From Arthrobacter ruber (lineage in GTDB: Bacteria; Actinomycetota; Actinomycetes; Actinomycetales; Micrococcaceae): a stretch of DNA of 64,000 nt. The position numbers were made by a program, and so were the translations under genes. Each line of letters starts with the position of its first letter. The first letter of the stretch is position 1. This document shows, piece by piece, positions 1 to 6,806 of this stretch. The DNA is taken from positions 145,386 to 209,385 of the forward strand of contig NZ_PPTH01000013.1 of the NCBI RefSeq assembly GCF_002954225.1, given 5' to 3'. The notes beneath the pieces are model-generated. The model ran no database searches, was not told the DNA's origin, and saw only the letters and a list, made by a program, of their open reading frames with translations.

Positions 1-28
1 CCCCCCCCCGATGGTCTGGACCCACCGC

Positions 29-997
29 CTAGCCCCACGGCCCCCGCCGCACGAGGTTCTCCGGCTCCCGGTCCTCGCCGAGCCGCTCGACCTGGCGCTT
101 GAGCAGCGCGAGGATCCTCGGCGGGAAGGCCTCCGTGTTGCCGCCCACGTGGGGCGTGATGATGACGCCGGGAGCACTCCAGAGCGGGTGGTCCGCCGGC
201 AGGGGCTCCGGGTCCACGACGTCGAGCGCCGCCCTGAGCCGCCCTGCCCCGACCTCGCGGGTCAGGGCGTCGGTGTCCACGACGGCGCCGCGGGCCACGT
301 TCACGACCAGCGCACCGTCCGGCAGCGCCGCGAGCACCTCCGCACCGATGAGACCCCGCGTGGCGTCGGTGAGGGGGGTGATCACGACGACGACGTCGTG
401 GTGCGGGGCGAGGGCGACGAGCTCGTCGCTGCCGTGCACGTGGCCCTGTTCGTCGTCGCGCGCGGAGCTGCCCACGCGCGTCACCTCCGCCTCGAAGGTG
501 ACCAGGCGGCGCCGGATCTCCTCGCCGATCCCGCCGACACCCACGAGCAGCACGCGGCGGTCCGCCAGGCCCGGGTACCGGGCGCCGTGCCACCGGCCCT
601 CGGCCTGCTGCCGCACGGCGTCGTCGAGTCCCCGCAGCGAGGCCAGGGCCAGCCCGACGGCGAGCTCGGCGGTCGCCGCCGCATGGACGCCCGCCGCCGT
701 CGCGATGGCCACGTCCGGTCCCACCAGGTCGGCGACGCCGTCGTACCCCGTGGACTGCGTCTGCACGAGCCTGAGGTTCGGGGCGGCCTCGAGCGCGCCG
801 TCGAGGTGGGCCCGGCCGGTGTAGGGCAGGACGGCGGCATCGAGCGTGGCCAGGTCCAGGCCGGCGGGCGGGGTCGCGAAGTCCCAGAGGACGACGTCGA
901 CCGCCGGGGACGCGTCGGCGAGCGCGTCGCGGAGGTCGGCGGACGGGACGCTGAGGATCCGGACGGTCTGGTGGGCGGCTGCGGCGGAGGTCGTCAT
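29..997 (-). CDS. D-isomer specific 2-hydroxyacid dehydrogenase
   Basis: NAD(P)-dependent reduction of a 2-oxoacid to a D-2-hydroxyacid, or the reverse; the substrate cannot be told from sequence. The 322-residue protein has the Rossmann dinucleotide motif GVGGIG at about residues 153-158. The family's catalytic triad is visible as Arg236 (NVARG), Glu264 (DPEPLP) and His283 (TPHVGG). Length fits the family. The ATG at 997 is preceded on the minus strand by TAGGCT and six bases, so the mRNA is probably leaderless. It is transcribed divergently from the sugar dehydrogenase at 1096. Family assignment is firm; glyoxylate/hydroxypyruvate reductase-like activity is a guess. Confidence 0.9.
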   Translation of the reverse strand: MTTSAAAAHQTVRILSVPSADLRDALADASPAVDVVLWDFATPPAGLDLATLDAAVLPYTGRAHLDGALEAAPNLRLVQTQSTGYDGVADLVGPDVAIATAAGVHAAATAELAVGLALASLRGLDDAVRQQAEGRWHGARYPGLADRRVLLVGVGGIGEEIRRRLVTFEAEVTRVGSSARDDEQGHVHGSDELVALAPHHDVVVVITPLTDATRGLIGAEVLAALPDGALVVNVARGAVVDTDALTREVGAGRLRAALDVVDPEPLPADHPLWSAPGVIITPHVGGNTEAFPPRILALLKRQVERLGEDREPENLVRRGPWG

Positions 998-1003
998 GCC
1001 GCC

Positions 1004-1009
1004 AGCCTA
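1004..1009 (-). promoter_or_regulatory. -10 box for leaderless 2-hydroxyacid dehydrogenase mRNA
   Basis: On the minus strand TAGGCT is followed by six bases (GGCGGC) and the ATG at 997. This matches the TAnnnT -10 consensus at the distance expected when transcription starts at the start codon. No separate Shine-Dalgarno sequence is apparent. Confidence 0.5.
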
Positions 1010-1083
1010 GAGGCACCCTGCGCCCGTCGGCGCGGTGGTGCGTCCGCGGTCCCGGTGGATGGACACCCCTCCGGCCCCGGGCC

Positions 1084-1089
1084 TAGGGT
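1084..1089 (+). promoter_or_regulatory. -10 box for leaderless sugar dehydrogenase mRNA
   Basis: TAGGGT is followed by six bases and the ATG at 1096, the same geometry as the divergent gene. The intervening CGGAGC could also act as a weak ribosome binding site, so leaderless status is inferred. Confidence 0.45.
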
Positions 1090-1095
1090 CGGAGC

Positions 1096-2244
1096 ATGCC
1101 AGCCGCACGACGGCCACCTGCGCTCCTCCTCGCCCGGACCCTGCCCGCCGCAGCCCTGCTGCTGGCCGGGACCGGCTGCACGGCCGGGTCGTCGGGACCG
1201 GAGCCCGTGTACGCGGGCGCATCCGCCACTGCCCCCACGGCCCCTGCCGGTGCGGACGCCCCTCCCGCGGGGCTTCCGGATCTCACCCATGCCGGTGAGG
1301 CCGCCACGGGGCTCGGTCTCCCGTGGTCCGTGGTGGTCCTGGGCGACGGCGACCTGGTGGTCTCGGACCGCGGGTCCGGCCGGATCACGCGGGTCGGCGG
1401 TGGGACCTCCGAGGTCATCGGCAGCATCCCCGAGGCGGCATCCGCGACCGGCGAGGGAGGCCTGCTCGGACTGGCGGTGAGCGCCCCGGGCTCCGGGGCC
1501 GGTACGCCGGACGCGCCGCCCGACGCGCTGTACGCCTACTACACCTCGCCCTCGGACAACCGGGTGGTACGGATCCCCTGGACCGGTGGGCGGCTCGGGA
1601 CCCCTGAGCCGATCCTGACCGGCATCCCGAAGGCGGAGATCCACAACGGCGGGCGGCTCGCCTTCGGTCCGGACGGCCACCTCTACGTCGGCACCGGGGA
1701 CGCGGGGGTCCGTGCCGCGGCGCAGGACCCGGCGACCCTCGGGGGGAAGATCCTGCGGATCACGGCCGACGGCGGCATCCCGGCCGACAACCCGACGCCC
1801 GGCTCACCGGTGTACAGTCTGGGCCACCGCAACGTGCAGGGGCTCGGCTGGGACTCCGCGGGCAGGCTCTGGGCCTCGGAGTTCGGCCCGGAGGTCGACG
1901 ACGAGCTGAACCTCGTGACGCCCGGCGGGAACTACGGCTGGCCGGAGGTCACGGGCGCACCGGGCGATGCCCGGTACACCGACGCCCAGGTGGTCTGGCC
2001 GTCCACCGCGACGTCGTCACCGAGCGGCATGGCGATCCTCGACGACGTCGCCTACATCGGGGGCCTGCGGGGCCAGCGCCTCTGGCAGGTCCCGCTCCGT
2101 GACGGCATCGCCGGGATGCCGGTCAGCCACTTCGACGGGCAGTACGGGCGGCTGCGGGACGTGGCGGCCGGAGTGGACGGCGGACTGCTCGTGGCCACCA
2201 ACGAGTCCGGTGGCGGGCGGATCCTCCGGGTGGCCCGGCAGTGA
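1096..2244 (+). CDS. PQQ-dependent sugar dehydrogenase family lipoprotein (glucose/sorbosone dehydrogenase fold)
   Basis: Predicted exported beta-propeller oxidoreductase of the GSDH family, 382 residues. The N-terminus has Arg residues, a hydrophobic stretch and a lipobox-like LAGTGC with Cys at residue 28, followed by a Ser/Pro/Ala-rich linker, so it is probably a membrane-anchored lipoprotein. Family motifs seen in order are IHNGGRLAFGPDG, LYVGTGD, GHRNVQG, SEFGPEVDDELN and GGNYGWPE. These include the conserved His and Asp positions around the cofactor and calcium sites of soluble glucose dehydrogenases. Many actinobacterial members have an unknown sugar substrate, and whether this one binds PQQ is inferred. 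It stands alone upstream of tRNA-Lys. Confidence 0.87.
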   Translation: MPAARRPPALLLARTLPAAALLLAGTGCTAGSSGPEPVYAGASATAPTAPAGADAPPAGLPDLTHAGEAATGLGLPWSVVVLGDGDLVVSDRGSGRITRVGGGTSEVIGSIPEAASATGEGGLLGLAVSAPGSGAGTPDAPPDALYAYYTSPSDNRVVRIPWTGGRLGTPEPILTGIPKAEIHNGGRLAFGPDGHLYVGTGDAGVRAAAQDPATLGGKILRITADGGIPADNPTPGSPVYSLGHRNVQGLGWDSAGRLWASEFGPEVDDELNLVTPGGNYGWPEVTGAPGDARYTDAQVVWPSTATSSPSGMAILDDVAYIGGLRGQRLWQVPLRDGIAGMPVSHFDGQYGRLRDVAAGVDGGLLVATNESGGGRILRVARQ

Positions 2245-2251
2245 TGCGGCA

Positions 2252-2326
2252 CCCGGTTTCATGTTTCGGCCGAAGTGCTGGTAGAGTTTCATGCTGTTGC
2301 GGATGACCGAACCGGGTGAAACCGGG
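2252..2326. repeat. 10-bp inverted repeat upstream of tRNA-Lys
   Basis: CCCGGTTTCA (2252-2261) and its exact complement TGAAACCGGG (2317-2326) flank the likely tRNA promoter. A TAGAGT -10-like box lies at 2282-2287 between the arms. The 55-base separation makes a simple hairpin unlikely; the function is unknown. Confidence 0.4.
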
Positions 2327-2340
2327 AGGAAAAACGCCAC

Positions 2341-2413
2341 GCACCTCTAGCTCAATTGGCAGAGCAATTGACTCTTAATCAATGGGTTTCGGGTTCAAGT
2401 CCCGAGGGGTGCA
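2341..2413 (+). tRNA. tRNA-Lys (anticodon CTT)
   Basis: A 73-base cloverleaf can be folded by hand. The acceptor arm GCACCTC pairs with GGGGTGC, followed by discriminator A. The D stem is GCTC/GAGC. The anticodon stem ATTGA/TCAAT encloses loop CTCTTAA with anticodon CTT. The T arm is TCGGG-TTCAAGT-CCCGA. It decodes AAG, the dominant Lys codon in GC-rich genomes. CCA is not encoded (the next bases are CAT). Confidence 0.97.
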
Positions 2414-2419
2414 CATCGG

Positions 2420-2459
2420 ATCCCCGTCCTCCAGGTCTCGCCGCCTGGGAGGCGGGGAT
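2420..2459 (+). terminator. Terminator hairpin after tRNA-Lys
   Basis: ATCCCCGTCCTCCAGG pairs almost completely, with G-U wobbles, with CCTGGGAGGCGGGGAT across a short loop, followed by TCGTT. It begins seven bases after the mature tRNA end. The T-run is weak, as is common in high-GC genomes. Confidence 0.6.
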
Positions 2460-2593
2460 TCGTTCATGTCCGGGCCCTTCTCCCGGTCGTACCGCCGTGC
2501 GACGGCCCGGATCAGCGACAACCGGGCCCCACCGTCGCACCGCCGCGCAGGCTCCACGGCCCGCGCTCCGGTCCGCCCCGTGGAGCCCGGGCC

Positions 2594-2599
2594 TACGAT
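2594..2599 (+). promoter_or_regulatory. -10 box for leaderless mRNA of the 2606 gene
   Basis: TACGAT, six bases, then the GTG start at 2606. The geometry matches the other leaderless candidates in this window and decides the start codon, since no Shine-Dalgarno sequence precedes it. Confidence 0.5.
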
Positions 2600-2605
2600 G
2601 GACGC

Positions 2606-3304
2606 GTGAACGAAATCCTGTCCTTCGCCGGCAGCTACTGGTGGCTCGTCTTCCCGCTGTCGGGCGTGTTCGCGATCTGGGGCAGGTCGTGGTCCGAGGC
2701 CACGGAGCGGCGGCACCGGCGCAAGGTGGAGATGTACCGCCTGAAGCACCCCGGGGAGCTGCACGGCGCGCACGCCCAGCCCGACGCCGTCCCCGGCCGG
2801 CCGGGTGGTCGCGAACGCGATGTCCGGCATGTGGAGCGCATGCACGACGAGGTCGACCGCAAGTGGTTGGCCTACGAGCTCGACGCGGCGAAGCTGATCG
2901 ACTACCCGACCATGACGGACGTGCGGGAACCGCTCACGGTCGCGTTCCTCCGGGCCAAGCGCGTGGCCGACTCGCTGCGCCCGCAGGACCCCTCCACGAT
3001 GTCCTCCGAGGACCTCGACGCCTACCGGTCCGCGGTCACCTCGTACGACGTCGCGTTCCAGATCGCCGAGACCGAGGCCCGGCGCGTGAGGGCCAGCGGC
3101 TTCAGCCCCGAGGAACGGCAGCGCCTGGAGACGGCACGCAAGCTCGTCACCGTCGCGATCGACGGCGCCGCCACCGCCGCCGAGCGCCAGACGGCCTACC
3201 GACGCGCGCGGCGCGAGCTGGACGGCCTGATCGTCCTGCCCGACGCCACCATCAGCAATCTCGAGGAGAGGATCGCCGGCGCGATCGACCAGCGCCGATC
3301 CTGA
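2606..3304 (+). CDS. Hypothetical protein with one N-terminal membrane segment
   Basis: 232 residues of a family I do not recognise. Residues about 5-25 form a single hydrophobic segment rich in Trp and Phe (SYWWLVFPLSGVFAIWG). A basic stretch and then a long, highly charged, probably helical cytoplasmic part follow, with many Arg, Glu and Ala in heptad-like spacing. That suggests a membrane-tethered coiled-coil or helical bundle protein. It begins with GTG directly after a TACGAT -10 box. It lies alone between tRNA-Lys and the VOC gene, so context does not suggest a role. Confidence 0.8.
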   Translation: MNEILSFAGSYWWLVFPLSGVFAIWGRSWSEATERRHRRKVEMYRLKHPGELHGAHAQPDAVPGRPGGRERDVRHVERMHDEVDRKWLAYELDAAKLIDYPTMTDVREPLTVAFLRAKRVADSLRPQDPSTMSSEDLDAYRSAVTSYDVAFQIAETEARRVRASGFSPEERQRLETARKLVTVAIDGAATAAERQTAYRRARRELDGLIVLPDATISNLEERIAGAIDQRRS

Positions 3305-3411
3305 TCACCGGGACCATCGGGAGCAACCCGCCCGACGCTGCGCCTCCGGTGACCCTCGAGTGACCCTTCGGTCGGTCATCGGCGGGCCTTCCCTGCAGGT
3401 CCTGCCTGGAC

Positions 3412-3417
3412 CATAAT
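3412..3417 (+). promoter_or_regulatory. Possible -10 box for the VOC gene
   Basis: CATAAT lies about 55 bases upstream of the ATG at 3471. It is the most AT-rich hexamer in the gap between the two genes. No convincing -35 box was found. Confidence 0.3.
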
Positions 3418-3470
3418 CGCTCGTGTCACCACGAAGGCATGGCGCAGGCCCCCGGCAGAGAGCGGACATC

Positions 3471-3929
3471 ATGGCAGCGACGATCAACACGTACCTGAAC
3501 TTCAAGGACACCGCCCGGGAGGCGATGGACTTCTACCAGTCCGTGTTCGGTGGCGAGCTGCAGCGCAGCACGTTCGCCGACTTCCAGCTCAGCGAGGATC
3601 CTGCGGAGCAGCACAAGATCATGCACTCGATGCTCACCACGCCGTCGGGACAGGTGCTCATGGCCGCGGACACACCCGACAGCATGGAGTACACGCCGCC
3701 GGCCGGTCACTCCGTGTCGATCAGCGGCGACGACGAGACGGAGCTCCGCGGGTACTGGGACGCACTCGCCGGCAGCGGCACCGAGATCCTGCCCCTCGCC
3801 CTCGCGCCGTGGGGCGACAGCTTCGGCATGTGCGTCGATCGTTTCGGTGTGAGCTGGATGGTCAGCATCGCCGCGGCACCCGCCGGGGACGCGGCGACCG
3901 CTCGGCCGGCCGACGTCGCCGGGGTCTGA
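3471..3929 (+). CDS. VOC/glyoxalase-superfamily protein (PhnB-like)
   Basis: 152-residue protein of the vicinal oxygen chelate superfamily, PhnB / 3-demethylubiquinone methyltransferase-like branch. It opens with the typical beta strand INTYLNF and the helix AMDFYQSVFGG, followed by the second beta-alpha module ending in SFGMCVDRFGVSWMV. The start at 3471 is chosen over an upstream in-frame GTG at 3423 because the conserved domain begins immediately after the ATG and a GAGAGCGGA sequence precedes it. The substrate is unknown; PhnB-like proteins are often of undefined function and should not be taken as phosphonate enzymes. Confidence 0.87.
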   Translation: MAATINTYLNFKDTAREAMDFYQSVFGGELQRSTFADFQLSEDPAEQHKIMHSMLTTPSGQVLMAADTPDSMEYTPPAGHSVSISGDDETELRGYWDALAGSGTEILPLALAPWGDSFGMCVDRFGVSWMVSIAAAPAGDAATARPADVAGV

Positions 3930-3945
3930 ACCCACGACCCGAGGG

Positions 3946-4125
3946 TCAGGCCCGCGGGTCGGCGCCGAAGCCGGGTGTCGGCTCGTCCGGCGTGGAGAGG
4001 GTCACCATGGCCTCCTCGATGCGCTCGTGGTCTTCGGTGTCGTGTTCGAGGCGTGCGTCGCGTCGTTCCTCACCGCTGTCCCCCCGGTAGTGCCGACGAC
4101 GGCGGCGCGCCGGATGGAGCGCCAC
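3946..4125 (-). CDS. Possible small basic/acidic protein (59 aa), uncertain
   Basis: An open frame on the minus strand from a GTG at 4125 to TGA at 3946 encodes 59 residues. The N-terminus is Arg-rich, the middle is highly charged with many Glu, Asp, Arg and His (DTEDHERIEEAM), and the end is PTPGFGADPRA. Third codon positions are mostly G or C, like real genes here, and it runs parallel to the DUF2795 gene just upstream. No ribosome binding site is visible and I recognise no family, so this may be a chance frame. It would fill an otherwise empty 209-bp gap. Confidence 0.3.
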   Translation of the reverse strand: MALHPARRRRRHYRGDSGEERRDARLEHDTEDHERIEEAMVTLSTPDEPTPGFGADPRA

Positions 4126-4138
4126 CGTCGTCCATGGC

Positions 4139-4327
4139 CTACTTGGACGCTTCCTTGTTCACGTCCGTGGGCGAGTCGAACTCGCGGTCGGGCAGGTTGC
4201 CCAGCGTCTCGAGGACCGACTCGTCGGCGCCCTTGTCCTGGGCGTGCTTGACGAGGTCCTCCTTGGAGGCCGGGTACTCCATGCCGCCCAGTGCCTTCTG
4301 GATGTCGATCGGACTCGGATCTGCCAT
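4139..4327 (-). CDS. DUF2795 domain protein
   Basis: 62-residue protein matching the small DUF2795 family: the start PIDIQKALGGMEYPASKEDLV and the helical end with a conserved LPDREFDSPTDV segment are typical. The ATG at 4327 is preceded by AAGGAG at good spacing, which fixes the start. Function is unknown; the family is common in actinobacteria. It lies 56 bp after the GT2 gene in the same direction and could be co-transcribed with the aldehyde dehydrogenase-hldE-GT2 unit, but having its own strong ribosome binding site makes a functional link uncertain. Confidence 0.85.
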   Translation of the reverse strand: MADPSPIDIQKALGGMEYPASKEDLVKHAQDKGADESVLETLGNLPDREFDSPTDVNKEASK

Positions 4328-4383
4328 GTCGTGCTCCTTCGTGTCGGTTCGATTCCTGTGGTGCCCCCGTGGCGGGCGCACCG

Positions 4384-5247
4384 TCACTGGCCCAGGATCA
4401 CCCGGGCAGCGTCTGTGGCACGGTCGGTCACCGTGGTGGGCGCCTCGAGGTGGACGGCGCCGGACGGGATGATGCCCGCCCCGCCGTAGCGTTCCATGAC
4501 GCGCCACTGGGCGGCGACGTCCTCCCCGGCGTGCGCGGGCGGCAGGCGGTCCCAGAAGTCGAAGCCGCCGCAGTCCACGAGGGCCTCCCGGTCGAACAGG
4601 ACGCACCCTCCCACCCACGCGACGCGGTACAGCCTCCACCCGCCGGGCGGGATGCCGAGGTCGGCGGCGGCGTGCGCCAGGTTGGCGGCGTTGTGCAGCG
4701 GCCAGCGGGCGAAGCCCTCGGTGCCCGGGCGGACGCGTTCGGGCACCACCTCGTTCTCCGGCCACAGCGCCAGTGCGGTCCGCTCGTGGGGCCTGCGGTC
4801 GCCGAGGTAGGACAGGCCCTGGACCGCGGAGCCCACGAAGCCGCAGCCGGCCTCCCGCAGCGCCCTGCACATGCGGTCCAGCGAGCCGGGTTCGAGCCAG
4901 ACGTCGTCGTCGAGGAAGAGGACCAGTGGCGCGCGTGCCAGCCCCAGCAGGTAGTGCCGGTGCTCGGCGAGTCCCTTCCGCGGCAGGTGCCGTTCGAGCC
5001 GCACCTGGCGTCCCTGGGCCTCGAGGACGCGCACCATGGCCCGGACGGCGGGCTGGATGAAAGAGGCGGCATCGCCGTCGGTCTGGTCGCTGACGATCAC
5101 CCGGAAGGCGACCCCCTCCTGCGCCGCGAGGCCCGCGAGCGTCACGGCCAGCTCCGCCGGGCGCCCGAAGGACGGGATCAGCACGTCCACCGCGGGCTCG
5201 TCCGCGGTGGCGTCCAGTGCCCACTCCCCCGACCAGCGCGGGCTCAC
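4384..5247 (-). CDS. Family 2 glycosyltransferase
   Basis: 287-residue inverting glycosyltransferase with a GT-A fold. It starts with the nucleotide-binding strand VDVLIPSFGRP and carries the metal-binding acidic motif FLDDDVWLEPGSL (about residues 112-124). A later GGFDFWDRLPPAHAGEDV segment supplies the likely catalytic base region. No membrane helices are seen, so it probably acts at the cytoplasmic face on a lipid- or protein-linked acceptor. Its GTG start overlaps the hldE stop as GTGA, so the two are translationally coupled and the sugar donor may be the ADP-heptose made next door (inference). Confidence 0.85.
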   Translation of the reverse strand: MSPRWSGEWALDATADEPAVDVLIPSFGRPAELAVTLAGLAAQEGVAFRVIVSDQTDGDAASFIQPAVRAMVRVLEAQGRQVRLERHLPRKGLAEHRHYLLGLARAPLVLFLDDDVWLEPGSLDRMCRALREAGCGFVGSAVQGLSYLGDRRPHERTALALWPENEVVPERVRPGTEGFARWPLHNAANLAHAAADLGIPPGGWRLYRVAWVGGCVLFDREALVDCGGFDFWDRLPPAHAGEDVAAQWRVMERYGGAGIIPSGAVHLEAPTTVTDRATDAARVILGQ

Positions 5248-6806
5248 GTCACGTCACCGCCGAGCGGCATGGACCGGATCCTGCGGACCACCGCCGCCGT
5301 GGAACGCTCAGGGACGTAGTCGAGGATGCTGACCCTGCCCCCGCAGGCCTCGACGGCGGGTGTCTCCTCGAGCATCTGCGCGGTGTAGTCGCCGCCCTTC
5401 GCGTACACGTCCGGTTTCAGCAGGTCGATCAGCGGCACCAGGGTGTCCGTGGCGAAGACGGTGACGTAGTCCACGCAGCTCAGGGACGCGATGATGCCCG
5501 CCCGGTCCGCGATCGGGTTGATGGGACGGTCGGGGCCCTTGAGCCTGCGCACGCCGGCGTCGTCGTTCAGCGCGACCACCAGCACGTCGCCGAGCTGCTT
5601 GGCCTGGTTGAGCGAGCGGGTGTGTCCGCGGTGCAGCACGTCGAAGCAGCCGTTCGTCAGGACGATCCGCTTCCCCGCGGCGCGGTCCTCCGCCACCCTG
5701 CGCAGGAGCTCGTCCGTGTCCAGCGCCGTGTCCGCGGCCTGCTGCAGGTGGCCCGTGAGGTCTGCCGTCGTGCACACGGAGGTCCCCGGGCGGTGGACGA
5801 CGACGTCCGCGGCGGCCTGGGCGAGGTCGAGGCTCGTTGTCAGCGGCAGCCCGGCGGCCCTCGCGGCGGTGAGGCTCGCGACGAAGGTGTCCCCCGCCCC
5901 CGAGGCCTGCCGTTCCGTGGCCGGCCGGGCCCAGGTCCGGTGTTCCTCGCCGTCCTGCCCCAGCAGCACGGTCCCGTCCCGGTCCAGGGTCACGACGACG
6001 GCGCCGGCATTCGTGGCCGCGAGCAGCTCGCCGCTGCGGGCGGTGACGGCCGCGGCCCTGTCCATACGGGCGTCGAGGCGCGCACCGAGCACCTGGGCGG
6101 CCTCCTGCGCGTTCGGCGTCACGATGTCCGGGCCCAGCGCGGACCACGCCGCGGTGTCGTGCGCGTCCACGACGACGAGCGTCCCGGGGTCGAGGGTGGA
6201 CGCCTGCGCGAGCGTCGCGCGGACCTCCCCGCCGAGCGCGCCGGAGCCGTAGTCGCACACCATGACGGCGCCCGCGCCCGCGACGGCGTCGGGGATGGTG
6301 GCAGCGAGCGCGGCGGCGGCCGCTGCGGGGATCTCCTCGGGCGTGTCGTCGAGGCGGAGCATGACCTGGTCGCCGCCGAGGATCCGGTACTTGGTGGTGG
6401 TGCCGACGCGCGGGTCCTGCAGCAGGTGCGTGGTGTCCACGCCGGCGTCCTCGAGGATGCCGCGCAGCCGCCTCCCGGCGTCGTCGGTGCCGATCAGGCC
6501 GCACATGCGGACGCGGGCACCGAGCGCGGCGAGGTTCATCGCCGTGTTCGCCGCGCCCCCGGCGGCGTACTCGCGCCGGGTGATGTCCACCACCGGGGCC
6601 GGCGCCTCGCGACAGAACCGTTCGATGGTGCCGCTCCACCAGCCGTCCAGCATGGCGTCACCGATCACGGTGACGAGCGGGGCCCGGTCGGCGATGGCGG
6701 CCGGGACCCACGCCGCGAGGCCGCGGACCTCCGAGAGGTCGAGCGCCACCTCGTCGCCACCGGCGGCAGCGGCACCCGGGTGGTCCTGCACCGCGTCGTC
6801 CGTCAT
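5244..6806 (-). CDS. hldE: Bifunctional heptose-7-phosphate kinase / heptose-1-phosphate adenylyltransferase, copy 1
   Basis: 520-residue HldE-type fusion. Residues about 45-345 are a PfkB-type kinase: the AGGAANTAMN motif (82-91) contacts sugar, and GAGDTF (303-308) carries the catalytic Asp. Residues about 380-515 are a cytidylyltransferase-like domain with TNGCFD, HRGH (392-395) and KGGDY (470-474). In the known pathway the kinase makes D-glycero-beta-D-manno-heptose 1,7-bisphosphate and the second domain makes ADP-heptose after GmhB removes the 7-phosphate. All key motifs are intact. The ATG overlaps the aldehyde dehydrogenase stop (ATGA) and the stop overlaps the GT2 start (GTGA). Confidence 0.88.
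   Translation of the reverse strand: MTDDAVQDHPGAAAAGGDEVALDLSEVRGLAAWVPAAIADRAPLVTVIGDAMLDGWWSGTIERFCREAPAPVVDITRREYAAGGAANTAMNLAALGARVRMCGLIGTDDAGRRLRGILEDAGVDTTHLLQDPRVGTTTKYRILGGDQVMLRLDDTPEEIPAAAAAALAATIPDAVAGAGAVMVCDYGSGALGGEVRATLAQASTLDPGTLVVVDAHDTAAWSALGPDIVTPNAQEAAQVLGARLDARMDRAAAVTARSGELLAATNAGAVVVTLDRDGTVLLGQDGEEHRTWARPATERQASGAGDTFVASLTAARAAGLPLTTSLDLAQAAADVVVHRPGTSVCTTADLTGHLQQAADTALDTDELLRRVAEDRAAGKRIVLTNGCFDVLHRGHTRSLNQAKQLGDVLVVALNDDAGVRRLKGPDRPINPIADRAGIIASLSCVDYVTVFATDTLVPLIDLLKPDVYAKGGDYTAQMLEETPAVEACGGRVSILDYVPERSTAAVVRRIRSMPLGGDVT

Noticed and set aside
3423-3470. An N-terminal extension of the VOC protein from the GTG at 3423
   Set aside because: The extra 16 residues are Arg/Pro-rich and unlike the family, and the conserved strand starts at the ATG at 3471 with its own upstream purine-rich site.
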